Below are positions 38,430 through 46,981 of a DNA stretch of 64,000 bases, piece by piece (within the stretch, counting starts at the first letter, position 1; the number at the start of each line of letters is the position of its first letter). The stretch comes from Candidatus Tisiphia endosymbiont of Sialis lutaria (lineage in GTDB: Bacteria > Pseudomonadota > Alphaproteobacteria > Rickettsiales > Rickettsiaceae), in assembly GCF_964026535.1 (NCBI RefSeq), contig NZ_OZ032153.1:372001-436000 (forward strand). Reading direction: 5' to 3'. Both the position numbers and the translations under genes were made by a program. The notes under the pieces were generated by a model. The model was given only the letters and a program-made list of their open reading frames with translations, made no database searches and had not been told where the DNA came from.

Positions 38430-39614
38430 TTATTTTATAATCTTTGATACTACACCAGCTCCTACTGTCTTACCACCTTCACGTATAGCAAAACGGACAC
38501 CTTCTTCCATAGCTATTGGAGAAATCAGGGTAATATTTAGATTCGCATTATCACCTGGCATAACCATCGTTTTACCATCTTTTAAAGCAATCTCCCCAGT
38601 CACGTCAGTAGTTCTAAAATAAAACTGTGGACGATACTTATCGGTAAACGCTGTATGACGACCACCTTCTTTAGTGGTAAGCACATAAACCTCAGCTTCA
38701 AATTCAGTATGCGGAGTTATACTACCAGGCTTAGCTAATACTTGTCCTCTACACACATCTTCTCTTTTAGTTCCACGTAGCAATATACCAACATTATCAC
38801 CAGCTTCACCTTGATCCAATAGTTTCTTAAACATTTCCACACCAGTACAAGTAGTTTTTTGAGTATCTCTTATACCAACAATTTCTACCTCTTCACCAAC
38901 TTTTACTACACCTTTCTCAATTTTACCAGTAACAACTGTACCTCTTCCAGAAATAGAAAAGACATCTTCTATTGGCATTAAGAATGGTTTATCTGTATCT
39001 CTCTTTGGTTGTGGTATATATTCATCAATAGCATTCATCAATTCTTTAATTGCAGCTTCTCCTTCAGGTTTTCCTTCTAAAGCCTGCAAAGCTGAACCCC
39101 TGATAACTGGTATATCATCTCCAGGAAAACCATACATTGACAGAAGCTCTCTGACTTCCATTTCTACTAAATCAACTAATTCTGGATCATCAACCATATC
39201 AACTTTATTCAAGAAGACAACCATTGTAGGCACACCTACTTGCTTAGCAAGCAATATATGTTCCCTTGTTTGAGGCATTGGACCATCACAAGCAGATACT
39301 ACCAATATTCCAGCATCCATTTGGGCTGCACCACTAATCATATTCTTTATAAAGTCTGCGTGTCCAGGACAGTCAATATGAGCATAATGCCTTTTTTTAG
39401 TTTTATACTCAACGTGAGCAGTAGCAATAGTTATACCCCTTTCTTTTTCTTCCGGAGCAGCATCAATTTCATCATAGTTAGTAGCCTTAGCACCACCTTC
39501 TTTTGACAATACTAAAGTTATTGCAGCTGTTAAAGAAGTTTTCCCATGATCTACGTGTCCTATAGTACCTACATTACAATGGGGCAGATCCCTCTCAAAT
39601 TTTACCTTTGCCAT
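38430..39614 (-). CDS. tuf: Elongation factor Tu
   Basis: This GTPase delivers aminoacyl-tRNA to the ribosome. The 394 residues have G1 GHVDHGKT at 19-26, G3 DCPGHADF, G4 NKVD and the domain 2/3 blocks. It lies between tRNA-Gly and rpsJ, an arrangement known in Rickettsia, where tuf has been moved next to the S10 operon. It is followed by its own terminator. Confidence 0.98.
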   Translation of the reverse strand: MAKVKFERDLPHCNVGTIGHVDHGKTSLTAAITLVLSKEGGAKATNYDEIDAAPEEKERGITIATAHVEYKTKKRHYAHIDCPGHADFIKNMISGAAQMDAGILVVSACDGPMPQTREHILLAKQVGVPTMVVFLNKVDMVDDPELVDLVEMEVRELLSMYGFPGDDIPVIRGSALQALEGKPEGEAAIKELMNAIDEYIPQPKRDTDKPFLMPIEDVFSISGRGTVVTGKIEKGVVKVGEEVEIVGIRDTQKTTCTGVEMFKKLLDQGEAGDNVGILLRGTKREDVCRGQVLAKPGSITPHTEFEAEVYVLTTKEGGRHTAFTDKYRPQFYFRTTDVTGEIALKDGKTMVMPGDNANLNITLISPIAMEEGVRFAIREGGKTVGAGVVSKIIK

Positions 39615-39700
39615 AATTCATTCTCCACAATTTAAGATTTATACAAATTTAACAATAAAAACAACAAATTTATCCAATTTCCAATTAACACCAATAGTTT

Positions 39701-39776
<76 letters not shown>

Positions 39777-39795
39777 ATTTCACCTAACCAATCTG

Positions 39796-39881
39796 TGGTG
39801 GAGGAAGAAGGATTCGAACCTTCGTACGCTCACGCGGGCGGATTTACAGTCCGCTGCCATTGACCACTCGACCATTCCTCC
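39796..39881 (-). tRNA. tRNA-Tyr (anticodon GUA)
   Basis: This 86-base class II tRNA has acceptor GGAGGAA/TTCCTCC, anticodon loop CTGTAAA, a long variable arm and encoded CCA. It is the first in the unit tRNA-Tyr, tRNA-Gly, tuf. Confidence 0.96.
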
Positions 39882-39900
39882 AAAGAATTTACGCAAGCAT

Positions 39901-39929
39901 TAAATAGCCTAATTAAAAGTAAAGCACAA
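39901..39929 (-). promoter_or_regulatory. Possible promoter of tRNA-Tyr/tRNA-Gly/tuf
   Basis: On the minus strand TTGTGC (39924-39929) is followed 17 bases later by TATTTA (39901-39906). This lies 20 bases before the 5' end of tRNA-Tyr. Both boxes are imperfect. The rest of 39930-40165 is AT-rich intergenic sequence with no other feature that I can name. Confidence 0.35.
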
Positions 39930-40165
39930 CATAAATTTACTGTAAGTGCCAACAAATCTTTTTTGCCATTTTCTTGAGCCTTTTAGATAAGCTAATATTA
40001 AACTTATATATTTATGCAAATCAATAAATAATAAAAGTATAGATAAAAACCTATACAAATAGTTTCTATTAAAATTTACAACAACTTAGAACGTTTATCT
40101 AGTTGTAACTTTCTATAATAAATAGTAGTTTGTGTCAAGAATAAATTACTATAGGTTCTAATAAG

Positions 40166-40897
40166 ATGATAAATAAATCTAATATTTCCAAAGATTTCTA
40201 CTACCTATATGGGAAACATCCAGTACTTGCAGCTTTAAGTAACCCCAAGCGTTATATTCAAAGAGTTTTCTGTACAGAAGATATTTTTAATTTGAACAAA
40301 AATTTAATATCTAACCATCAATATGAGATTACCAATACAGATTCCCTAACCCGTCTTCTTGGTGCAAATCATAATCATCAAGGAATAGCCGCTAACGTTA
40401 AAAGCATTTTCTCTAATCATATTGAAGATATTGACATAACTACTGCCAATTGTAAAGTAGCTATTTTAGATCAAGTAACCGATCCACAAAATATTGGGGC
40501 TATTATTCGTAGTGCGGCTTCTTTTGGTATCACAGCCATAATATTACCCGCCGATAATGCCCCAGATGAAAATGCCACTATAGCAAAAACAGCTTCTGGA
40601 GCTTTGGAACTAGTACAAATGGTTAAGGTAACTAATTTAAGGCGGTCAATAGAATATCTAAAGAAACATGGGTTTTGGATTATTGGTCTGGACGGCAAAG
40701 CAACCCAATCCTTAGATAATAAAATATTTTCAGATAAAATGGCAATAATACTTGGATCTGAAGATAAAGGAATAAGGCGGCTAGTTAAAGAACAATGCGA
40801 TTATCTGGTTAAAATCCCAATTTCCAGTAAGGTAGAAAGCCTAAATGTTTCAAATGCTGCGGCAATATTGTTTTACTTGACTTCATTAATAAGATAG
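40166..40897 (+). CDS. rlmB: 23S rRNA (guanosine-2'-O-)-methyltransferase RlmB (TrmH/SpoU family)
   Basis: This SPOUT methyltransferase probably modifies G2251 of 23S rRNA. The 243 residues have the N-terminal substrate-binding domain starting YGKHPVLAALSNPKR. The knot motifs are LDQVTDPQNIGAIIRSAASF, ILGSEDKGIRR and SSKVESLNVSNAAAI. It stands alone and is followed by family B and A repeats. Confidence 0.93.
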   Translation: MINKSNISKDFYYLYGKHPVLAALSNPKRYIQRVFCTEDIFNLNKNLISNHQYEITNTDSLTRLLGANHNHQGIAANVKSIFSNHIEDIDITTANCKVAILDQVTDPQNIGAIIRSAASFGITAIILPADNAPDENATIAKTASGALELVQMVKVTNLRRSIEYLKKHGFWIIGLDGKATQSLDNKIFSDKMAIILGSEDKGIRRLVKEQCDYLVKIPISSKVESLNVSNAAAILFYLTSLIR

Positions 40898-40953
40898 TAC
40901 CCTACATTTTTTCTACTATTTTTTATGATGAATAAAAAATCTTGTCACCAAGC

Positions 40954-41043
40954 GTCATTGCGAGGAGATCGTAAGGTCGACGAAGCAATCCAAAGAATAA
41001 CCAGGAATGGATTGCTTCTTGGCTTAAGCCTTTTCGCAATGAC
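40954..41043. repeat. Family B palindromic repeat
   Basis: The copy runs from GTCATTGCGAGGAGATCGTA to CGCAATGAC, with GCAATCCA/TGGATTGC inner arms. It lies just after rlmB and next to a family A copy. Confidence 0.8.
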
Positions 41044-41062
41044 GCTAGGAAACTGCCTGCGA

Positions 41063-41169
41063 TATAGTTAATTCAGGAAAATTTGGTGCTAGGAACGATG
41101 GAGCTACGCCTATAAGTAATAGACGAGCATTGAGCGACGACGTCACCAACTTCTCATCAATTGACTATA
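41063..41169. repeat. Family A repeat, intact 107-bp copy, reverse orientation
   Basis: It begins TATAGTTAATTCAGGAAAAT and ends CTTCTCATCAATTGACTATA. It lies between the family B copy and the nfu gene. Confidence 0.92.
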
Positions 41170-41209
41170 ACTGATTAATTACTTATCTCTATACTGCATA
41201 ACTAATATC

Positions 41210-41782
41210 TTAATCTTCTACAGCTTCAACCGATGCAACCTCAGGAATAAAGTGCTTAAGCATTGACTCAATACCATTTTTTAAAGTAATACTCGAACTA
41301 GGACAGCCATGGCAAGCTCCGCGAAGCTCTAATTTTACCACCCCATTTTCAAATCCTCGATATATTATATCACCTCCATCCATGGCAACCGAAGGACGTA
41401 CACGTGTTTCAATAATTTCTATAATCTGCTGTTCGATTTCAGACATCTCGTCCAAATTATTTACACTAGATTTGTCAGTAGATATATTATTTTGCACATC
41501 AAACACAGTAAAACCAGAAGTAAAATGATCCATCATAATCATCAAAATTTCAGGTTTTAAAACCAGCCAATCACTTTCTTCTTCCTTAGTAATAGTAATA
41601 AAGTCACTACCAAGAAACACCGATTTTATGTTATTTACACCGAATAATTGAACTACCAAACTGCTTTTACCCCTTACCTCATCAAGATTACTAAAATGAA
41701 AAGGTTGATTAGGGCTAATGGGTAGATTAGGAAAAAATTTTATCGCATTAGGATTAGGAGTAATTTCAGTTTGAATAAACAT
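41210..41782 (-). CDS. nfu: NifU-like Fe-S scaffold protein (Nfu type)
   Basis: It carries or delivers iron-sulfur clusters. The N-terminal Nfu domain begins MFIQTEITPNPNAIKFFPNL. The C-terminal NifU domain holds the cluster motif CHGCPSS near residue 165. The ATG at 41782 is chosen because AAGGAAG sits six bases upstream. The ATG six bases earlier would have no spacing, and a longer reading would run into tRNA-Leu. The tRNA lies 27 bases upstream on the same strand. Confidence 0.92.
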   Translation of the reverse strand: MFIQTEITPNPNAIKFFPNLPISPNQPFHFSNLDEVRGKSSLVVQLFGVNNIKSVFLGSDFITITKEEESDWLVLKPEILMIMMDHFTSGFTVFDVQNNISTDKSSVNNLDEMSEIEQQIIEIIETRVRPSVAMDGGDIIYRGFENGVVKLELRGACHGCPSSSITLKNGIESMLKHFIPEVASVEAVED

Positions 41783-41808
41783 ATACATCTTCCTTGATAA
41801 AAAATAAA

Positions 41809-41894
41809 TGGTACCCGCGGCCAGACTTGAACTGGCAAGGGCTTGCACCCCACGGATTTTAAGTCCGTTATGTCTACCATTCCATCACGCGGGC
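41809..41894 (-). tRNA. tRNA-Leu (anticodon UAA)
   Basis: This 86-base class II tRNA starts GCCCGCGTGATGGAATGG. The anticodon loop is CTTAAAA in the stem ACGGA/TCCGT, with a long variable arm and encoded CCA. It probably shares a transcript with nfu. Confidence 0.95.
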
Positions 41895-42066
41895 AAGGTA
41901 AGTTAGTTCAATCCTAATTGCTTACACAACTAATACATATTGGAGTAACTTGCTATTCCAAATTCATGTAGATTATGCTAAGATTGCACAGACTAATAAA
42001 AAAAACATTAAAAAGCAAGTGTTTTTATAAATTACCAGAATTATAAATTTAAAATGTAAAATGCAG

Positions 42067-42173
42067 TATAGTCAATTCAGGGGAATTGGGTAGCAGGAAC
42101 GATGGAGCGACGCCTATAAGTAATAGGCAAGCGATGAGAAACGACGCCCACAACTTCTCATCAATTGACTATA
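42067..42173. repeat. Family A repeat, intact 107-bp copy, reverse orientation
   Basis: It begins TATAGTCAATTCAGGGGAAT and ends CTTCTCATCAATTGACTATA. It is in the 509-base space between tRNA-Leu and tRNA-Arg, which otherwise holds only a promoter. Confidence 0.92.
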
Positions 42174-42284
42174 ATATTAACTTAACAGATGTTAATTTAG
42201 ATCAATAAGCATCTAATAACATATTAGACAAGTACAGAATGTTAAAATTAATGTACGAACCTATGCGTTAAGTACTATATGATA

Positions 42285-42313
42285 TTGACATAATAGAAGT
42301 TTAAGGATATATT
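42285..42313 (+). promoter_or_regulatory. Sigma-70 promoter for tRNA-Arg
   Basis: A consensus TTGACA (42285-42290) is separated by exactly 17 bases from TATATT (42308-42313). It lies 90 bases upstream of tRNA-Arg. It is one of the best-matching promoters in the window. Confidence 0.65.
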
Positions 42314-42403
42314 GTGGTCTTTCTTAAAGATTTCACTTTTTAGACACTTATAAAAATAAGCACACTAATGTCATCCAAACTCCAGCACAAGGCATGATAT
42401 AAG

Positions 42404-42480
42404 GCACCCGTAGCTCAATTGGATAGAGTATATGACTACGGATCATAAGGTTGGGGGTTCGACTCCCTCCGGGTGCGCCA
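42404..42480 (+). tRNA. tRNA-Arg (anticodon ACG)
   Basis: The 77 bases start GCACCCGTAGCTCAATTGG. The anticodon loop is CTACGGA in the stem TATGA/TCATA, and CCA is encoded. The wobble A would be modified to inosine to read CGN codons. The 3' end is followed immediately by atypical sequence and an unknown ORF, a common site for integrated elements. Confidence 0.95.
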
Positions 42481-42617
42481 GACTTCTCAAGGCTTACAGG
42501 ATTTTTCAATTTCTCAAAAGCATTTTTATTTTGGTTTTATTTTGGTTTCCCACCAAAACTCCCCAGACTTAACCTACAAAACAGTCTGTTTTTGACCGTT
42601 TTTCACGGGGAGGGAAT

Positions 42618-42950
42618 ATGACAGAATCGTTAATTTTTTCCGGCGGTTTAGCTGAAAATTCCGATACTATCTTTTATAATATAGTCGGTAATTTCGTCCC
42701 ACCTGAATGGCGAAACCTTACTAATAATTGTGGTAAGCAATTAAGTAAAACTTCTCGTCAACTTCTATCTTTAATAGTTTCTCGCCTACAGATTTATCAA
42801 AAAGATAAACTATCAGAAGAATTACAAGAAGGCTATCATTTTTTCGAAAAAGAGTTAGGTTCTGTTGACAAAATTTTTAACGTAACCATATTAAAGCTCC
42901 AACAAAATTTAGAAAGGCTAAAAAGGTGGCTGGGGCTTTATCAAACCTAG
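42618..42950 (+). CDS. Protein of unknown function downstream of tRNA-Arg
   Basis: A GGGGAGGG ribosome-binding site stands close before the ATG. The 110 residues look soluble and helical, with LSKTSRQLLSLIVSRLQIYQ and a C-terminal FEKELGSVDKIFNVTILKLQQNLERLKRW that could form a coiled coil. No family is recognised. Its position beside a tRNA and upstream of an IS suggests a remnant of an integrated element. The stop is followed by about 150 bases with no clear gene. Confidence 0.5.
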   Translation: MTESLIFSGGLAENSDTIFYNIVGNFVPPEWRNLTNNCGKQLSKTSRQLLSLIVSRLQIYQKDKLSEELQEGYHFFEKELGSVDKIFNVTILKLQQNLERLKRWLGLYQT

Positions 42951-43109
42951 AAAATATACGCCTAAAATGTTTGATTTTAGGGGAGTAGACGTAATAGTCA
43001 CCTATTACGCCCCTCGTTAGAACCACATCGCGCCCTATTAAGGCAATGGACTCAAGATATTACCATAAATAAGAATAGCCTGATTGACTAATAATTTTTT
43101 GCTCAGCTA

Positions 43110-43961
43110 GGGCGTGTCATCAATTAAGTAATATTACAGAAGAAGCCAAATAAATTGTTCCCAGAAAATTCTGAGCTAGTTTATCATAACGCGTAGCAAT
43201 GCCTCGAGATTGTTTAAGTTTTGCAAAGAAATTTTCAATTAAATGACGATACTTATAAAGCTCTATATCATATTCTACAGGAAATTTACGATTCTTCTTG
43301 GATGGAATTACAGGAGTGCAATTCTTATCTTTTATCTTATTCCTCATTCTTGCCTTAGCATCATAAGCCTTATCTGCAATTACGGTATCCGCTTTTGTCA
43401 AAGTTTCCATTAAAGCATCAGAGCCTTGTAAATCATGCGACTGACCAGGGGTTAAATGAAAAGCTGTCGGATTTCCTAAAGAATCAACAGTTGCATGAAT
43501 TTTAGTTGATAAACCGCCTTTACTACGACCTATTGCTTGGTCATCTACTATGGCTTTTTTTTAGCTCCGGCACTATGTTGATGTACTCTAACAATCGTTG
43601 AATCAATCATACTATATTCATTATCTGCATCTTGTGCAAGTAGTTCAAAAACCTTCTTCCATACCTCTTTTTGGCTCCAACGTGTATGTCTTGTATGAAT
43701 TACTCTAAAATCTCCAAATCTTTCTGGTAAGTCTCTCCACGGTATACCAGCACGATATCTATATAATACAGCTTCTACGAATAATCTATTATCTTTGGCA
43801 CTTGCTCCTACGTCTCCTTCTTTTCCAGGTAAAATATCCTTTATTCTTTCCCATTGATCATCTCTTAAAGCATATCTGCGCATTGGTCACCTTCTTATTT
43901 TTTTACCAATATCTAATTGGCCTCATCTAATATTTATGTCAACTTAATTGATGACACGCCC
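43110..43961 (-). mobile_element. IS5-family (IS427-group type) insertion sequence
   Basis: The element is 852 bp with near-perfect terminal inverted repeats GGGCGTGTCATCAATTAAGT. It is flanked by TA duplications (43108-43109, 43962-43963). It carries one transposase in two frames. It inserted six codons or more downstream of sspB, into a possible small ORF. Confidence 0.92.
43120..43883 (-). CDS. IS5-type transposase expressed by -1 frameshift
   Basis: The first frame (43548-43883, 111 residues) is the N-terminal part, ending AGAKKKP. The second frame continues with AIVDDQAIGRSKGGLSTKIH down to 43120. The overlap contains eight A residues (A-AAA-AAG), a classic slippery site. A -1 shift joins the frames into one DDE enzyme. 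Its catalytic residues are D in SMIDSTIVRVHQH, D in VIADKAYD and E in LIENFFAKLKQSR. It is probably intact. Confidence 0.88.
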
Positions 43962-43963
43962 TA

Positions 43964-44036
43964 GATACCGCACCAAAGCAGGAATGATATTAAATCGAAC
44001 GGGTGTAAGGCAAACAGAAGCTTCGTTGACATTCAT
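43964..44036 (-). pseudogene. Possible 40-codon ORF interrupted by the IS5 element
   Basis: Five bases after the sspB stop an ATG (44034-44036) opens a frame MNVNEASVCLTPVRFNIIPA. Removing the IS and one TA joins 43964-44036 to 43060-43109 and gives exactly 41 codons including the stop. No family is recognised. It may be a real short gene or the head of a longer deleted one. Confidence 0.35.
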
Positions 44037-44041
44037 AAATT

Positions 44042-44524
44042 CTACACGGGTTTACGGGGTTTTCGAAATTTATCCAAAACTATTATATTATCTACTGAAT
44101 TAGATTTACTTCTAGAATCAACAGTTCTCTTAATTATTTCTCTTTTTTTTGCGTCTGATAATTGATTAGATTTGATTATTTCTGGCTTAAATTTTAGGCT
44201 ATAACCACTATTAGGATCAATAAAACTGATCAGAGAATCAAATGGTACATTAATCGTTTCTTTGATGCCATCAAAACTAACTGTTACGGAAAAGCCATTA
44301 TCCCCTACAGTTAAATCCTCAAATTGATATTGCATTACTATAGTTATTTCTTCTGGATAACGTTCTTTTATCCTAGAAGATAATACTACGGCAGGATTGT
44401 CAGTTCTATAAGAGATATACAAGAGTTGATTCATCTGCAACTTATCTGTACGAATTCTTGCAAGAATCTTTTTTACAAACTCAAACATGCATTCGTTAAG
44501 AAATTGTTGATATGAGATATTCAT
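44042..44524 (-). CDS. sspB: ClpXP adaptor protein, SspB family
   Basis: In alphaproteobacteria this adaptor tethers tmRNA-tagged proteins to ClpXP for degradation. The 160 residues show the SspB fold region TVSFDGIKETINVPFDSLISF. A lysine- and arginine-containing tail may bind ClpX. It lies only about 120 bases downstream of the tmRNA gene on the same strand, so the tagging RNA and the adaptor that reads the tag are neighbours. Confidence 0.82.
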   Translation of the reverse strand: MNISYQQFLNECMFEFVKKILARIRTDKLQMNQLLYISYRTDNPAVVLSSRIKERYPEEITIVMQYQFEDLTVGDNGFSVTVSFDGIKETINVPFDSLISFIDPNSGYSLKFKPEIIKSNQLSDAKKREIIKRTVDSRSKSNSVDNIIVLDKFRKPRKPV

Positions 44525-44644
44525 AGTTATAAAATAAATAAAATAAAACTAATAGTAAAATCTATTGAATTAGATTTTCAATATTTTTGAACATCCTAAA
44601 ACTAAGTTCAGGATGGTTTGCCAATACTCAATCTAATCTAATTA

Positions 44645-44955
44645 ATTACTAAGCGGGGCTTTTTCTGTTGCCCGGTTAAGCCCCCAACCGCGTAGGATTA
44701 AGCAGCTAGTGCTTGATTTCCTACGAAACGTTCATTATCATTTGCGTTTCTTTTTTTTAACCCAATGACACAAGGTCCGGCGGAATTATACCGAGTAAAA
44801 ATAATTTTTTTATTAAGCACGTCGATCCTATTTCGCCCCCATAAAGCATTGTTCACAAATATACCACAACTTTCTGGTGGAAGCGCCGGGTACCGCCCCC
44901 GAGTCCGCAACCTCTATTCTAAATCACGTTTATTACCATATCTGCAAAAGCAGCA
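44645..44955 (-). ncRNA. ssrA: Permuted two-piece tmRNA
   Basis: The minus strand encodes first the acceptor piece, ending CGCTTCCACCA (3' end at 44875). An internal loop of about 35 bases follows, then the coding piece starting GGGGGCGAAATAGGATCGACG (5' end at 44840). GGGGGCG pairs with CGCTTCC as the acceptor stem. The resume frame at 44701-44745 reads ANDNERFVGNQALAA, followed by TAA at 44698-44700. The order is the circularly permuted form of alphaproteobacteria. The outer ends are approximate. Confidence 0.93.
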
Positions 44956-45015
44956 ATTCTATGATACATCAATTATAACGGAGTGTAAAGGCTAATTTCA
45001 ACCAGGGCTATCTGA

Positions 45016-45297
45016 TATAGTCAATTCACGAAAATTTGGGGCTAGGAGCGATGGAGTATATAGGCGTTAGTTTAAGAAAATAATAATTGAAAAACCATTA
45101 TTGTGAAGAGACCTTAGGTCAACGAAGCAATTCAAAAAAGTGATTAAAAATGGATTGCCACGCTACCTAAGATGGCTCACAATGACTATTTTTCTACTTT
45201 CATTTTCTTGCTGACGCTTATGCGATGGAGCAACTCCTATAAAGTAATAGGCGGGCATTGAGCAACAACGCCTCCAACTTCTCATCAATTGACTATA
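45016..45297. repeat. Composite: family A repeat containing a nested family B repeat
   Basis: The family A ends (TATAGTCAATTCACG, CTCATCAATTGACTATA) enclose a second inverted pair. That pair (GCGTTAGTTTAAGAAAATAA / ...CTTGCTGACGCTTATGCG) in turn encloses a degenerate family B copy (about 45095-45184). The same nesting occurs at 50073-50336. The region 45298-45549 before the LRR gene is plain AT-rich sequence. Confidence 0.8.
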
Positions 45298-45549
45298 GAT
45301 GTCAAGGTTACATTTCATTCACTACCCTTATAATTTGGCAGGATTTTTGCTGTAGCATAGATTTTTAATATATTGTATTTTTCAACTCTTTGGTATACAG
45401 TTTATCTGTAAAGATTAATTTTTATTTATCTTTGAAATCATAAAATATCACTATAAGGTCAGCAATTATATCCAGGATAAAAACTGGATTAAATTACTAA
45501 AAACTATTTAGAATAATTAAACATTTTTTAATTTATGAGGTAAATAATT

Positions 45550-46554
45550 ATGGCTACACTTGAAAAAATTATCCAAGATTTGAAAAACAGAGAGCAAATT
45601 AGTGAAATAAATTTGTCTTACATAGTTATAGGTGATAAGGGAGCCGAGGAACTAGCAGAAGCCTTACAGAACAATACCACTGTGAAAAAAATAGATTTGA
45701 TGTCAACCGGCATAGGTAATAAAGGAGTATATGCATTAGCAAAAGTCTTACCGAAGAGTGCTGTAAGAGAAATAGATTTGTCTCACAACAATATAGGTAA
45801 TGATGGAGTTGAGGCACTAGCAAACGCCTTAAAGAACAATAGTGCTGTGACAGAAGTATATTTGTCTCACAACCAGATAGGCTATGAGGGGGCGAATGAA
45901 CTAATAAAAGTCTTACAGAACAGTCATGATGTAACGGAAGTATTTTGGCATGAATACTCATACCATGAAGAAAAGTTAAAAGTATCTCAAGCCTTAAAGA
46001 ACGATAAGACTGCAGTGATAATAGATTTGGCTAGAAACCAGATATCTAGAAGTGAAATGGGAAAGAAATGGCTAAATAAAGCCTTAGAGCAAATTAACAC
46101 TGTGCCGGAAATACATTTGATACACAGCTATATAGGTGATGAGGAAATAAAGACACTAGTGGAATCCTTAAATAACAATAGCACTGTGAAAGAACTAAAA
46201 TTGGGCTGCAATCAGATAGGCAATAAGGGAGCGAAAGCACTAGCAGACTTCTTAAGAAATAACAAAACTGTGGTAAAAATAGACTCGCTTTGCAACCAGA
46301 TAGGTGATGAGGGAGCGGCGGCACTAGTAAAAGCCTTACAGAGCAATAACACTTTGCAAAAACTAAAATTGAAGCACAATCAGATAAGCAATAAATTATT
46401 ACAGGATATAAATGAACTATTAAAGAAACACGAATTACAAGCCATAGAAGAATTACAAGCAGAAAAATATAATTTAGAATTAAAGGTTGCCGATGATTAT
46501 ACTGAGGTACCGTTTCTTGGTGATGAAGATTCTTCAGCAACATTAAACATGTAA
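45550..46554 (+). CDS. Leucine-rich repeat protein (ribonuclease-inhibitor type)
   Basis: This 334-residue protein is built from about nine 28-residue LRRs with the pattern L-x-x-N-x-I-G-x-x-G-A-x-x-L-A-x-A-L (for example NNIGNDGVEALANALKNN). Two units in the middle (about 130-190) are degenerate. It has no signal peptide. RI-type LRR proteins of intracellular bacteria are candidate host-targeting effectors, but secretion is not shown. A strong terminator follows. Confidence 0.88.
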   Translation: MATLEKIIQDLKNREQISEINLSYIVIGDKGAEELAEALQNNTTVKKIDLMSTGIGNKGVYALAKVLPKSAVREIDLSHNNIGNDGVEALANALKNNSAVTEVYLSHNQIGYEGANELIKVLQNSHDVTEVFWHEYSYHEEKLKVSQALKNDKTAVIIDLARNQISRSEMGKKWLNKALEQINTVPEIHLIHSYIGDEEIKTLVESLNNNSTVKELKLGCNQIGNKGAKALADFLRNNKTVVKIDSLCNQIGDEGAAALVKALQSNNTLQKLKLKHNQISNKLLQDINELLKKHELQAIEELQAEKYNLELKVADDYTEVPFLGDEDSSATLNM

Positions 46555-46584
46555 GGATTTTTTAAGTAAAATTTCCATATATTA

Positions 46585-46636
46585 CAAAAACCTGAAGAAA
46601 TATTATGGTAATTTTTATTCTTCAGGTTTTTGTATT
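46585..46636 (+). terminator. Rho-independent terminator after the LRR gene
   Basis: AAAAACCTGAAGAA pairs with TTCTTCAGGTTTTT across an AT-rich loop, followed by T-rich sequence. It begins about 30 bases after the stop. Confidence 0.85.
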
Positions 46637-46641
46637 TGTTA

Positions 46642-46740
46642 TATAGTCAATTGATGAAAAGTTGGTGACGTCGTCACTCATCGCTTGCCTATTACTTATA
46701 GGCGTCGCTCCTGCTACCCAATTCTCCTGAATTGACTATA
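46642..46740. repeat. Family A repeat, forward, 8 bp short
   Basis: This 99-bp copy lacks CCATCGTT-like bases near the centre-right but keeps both ends. It directly follows the LRR terminator. The remaining 240 bases up to the next gene are AT-rich with no feature that I can support. Confidence 0.88.
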
Positions 46741-46981
46741 TTTGCCTTTATAATAGGTAATTTACTTTGTAAATAGTTGACTTCGTAATAATATACCATT
46801 GCTAAAATAAATTCCCTATAGGTTGCTAATGAAAAATCATAGAAAATGATAACGAAGCCATGCGGTTTTCAAGGAGAAATTTAGTCATTTTTTATAGATG
46901 CGACAAAACCAGGAAAAATTATTGATTCATAATTACTTTGTAGTATATTTTTTCCTTTAATAAGGAATAATTAATAGCTAT

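Noticed and set aside
44698-44910. A 70-codon minus-strand frame
   Set aside because: It reads through the tmRNA. Only its last 15 codons are translated, as the tag.
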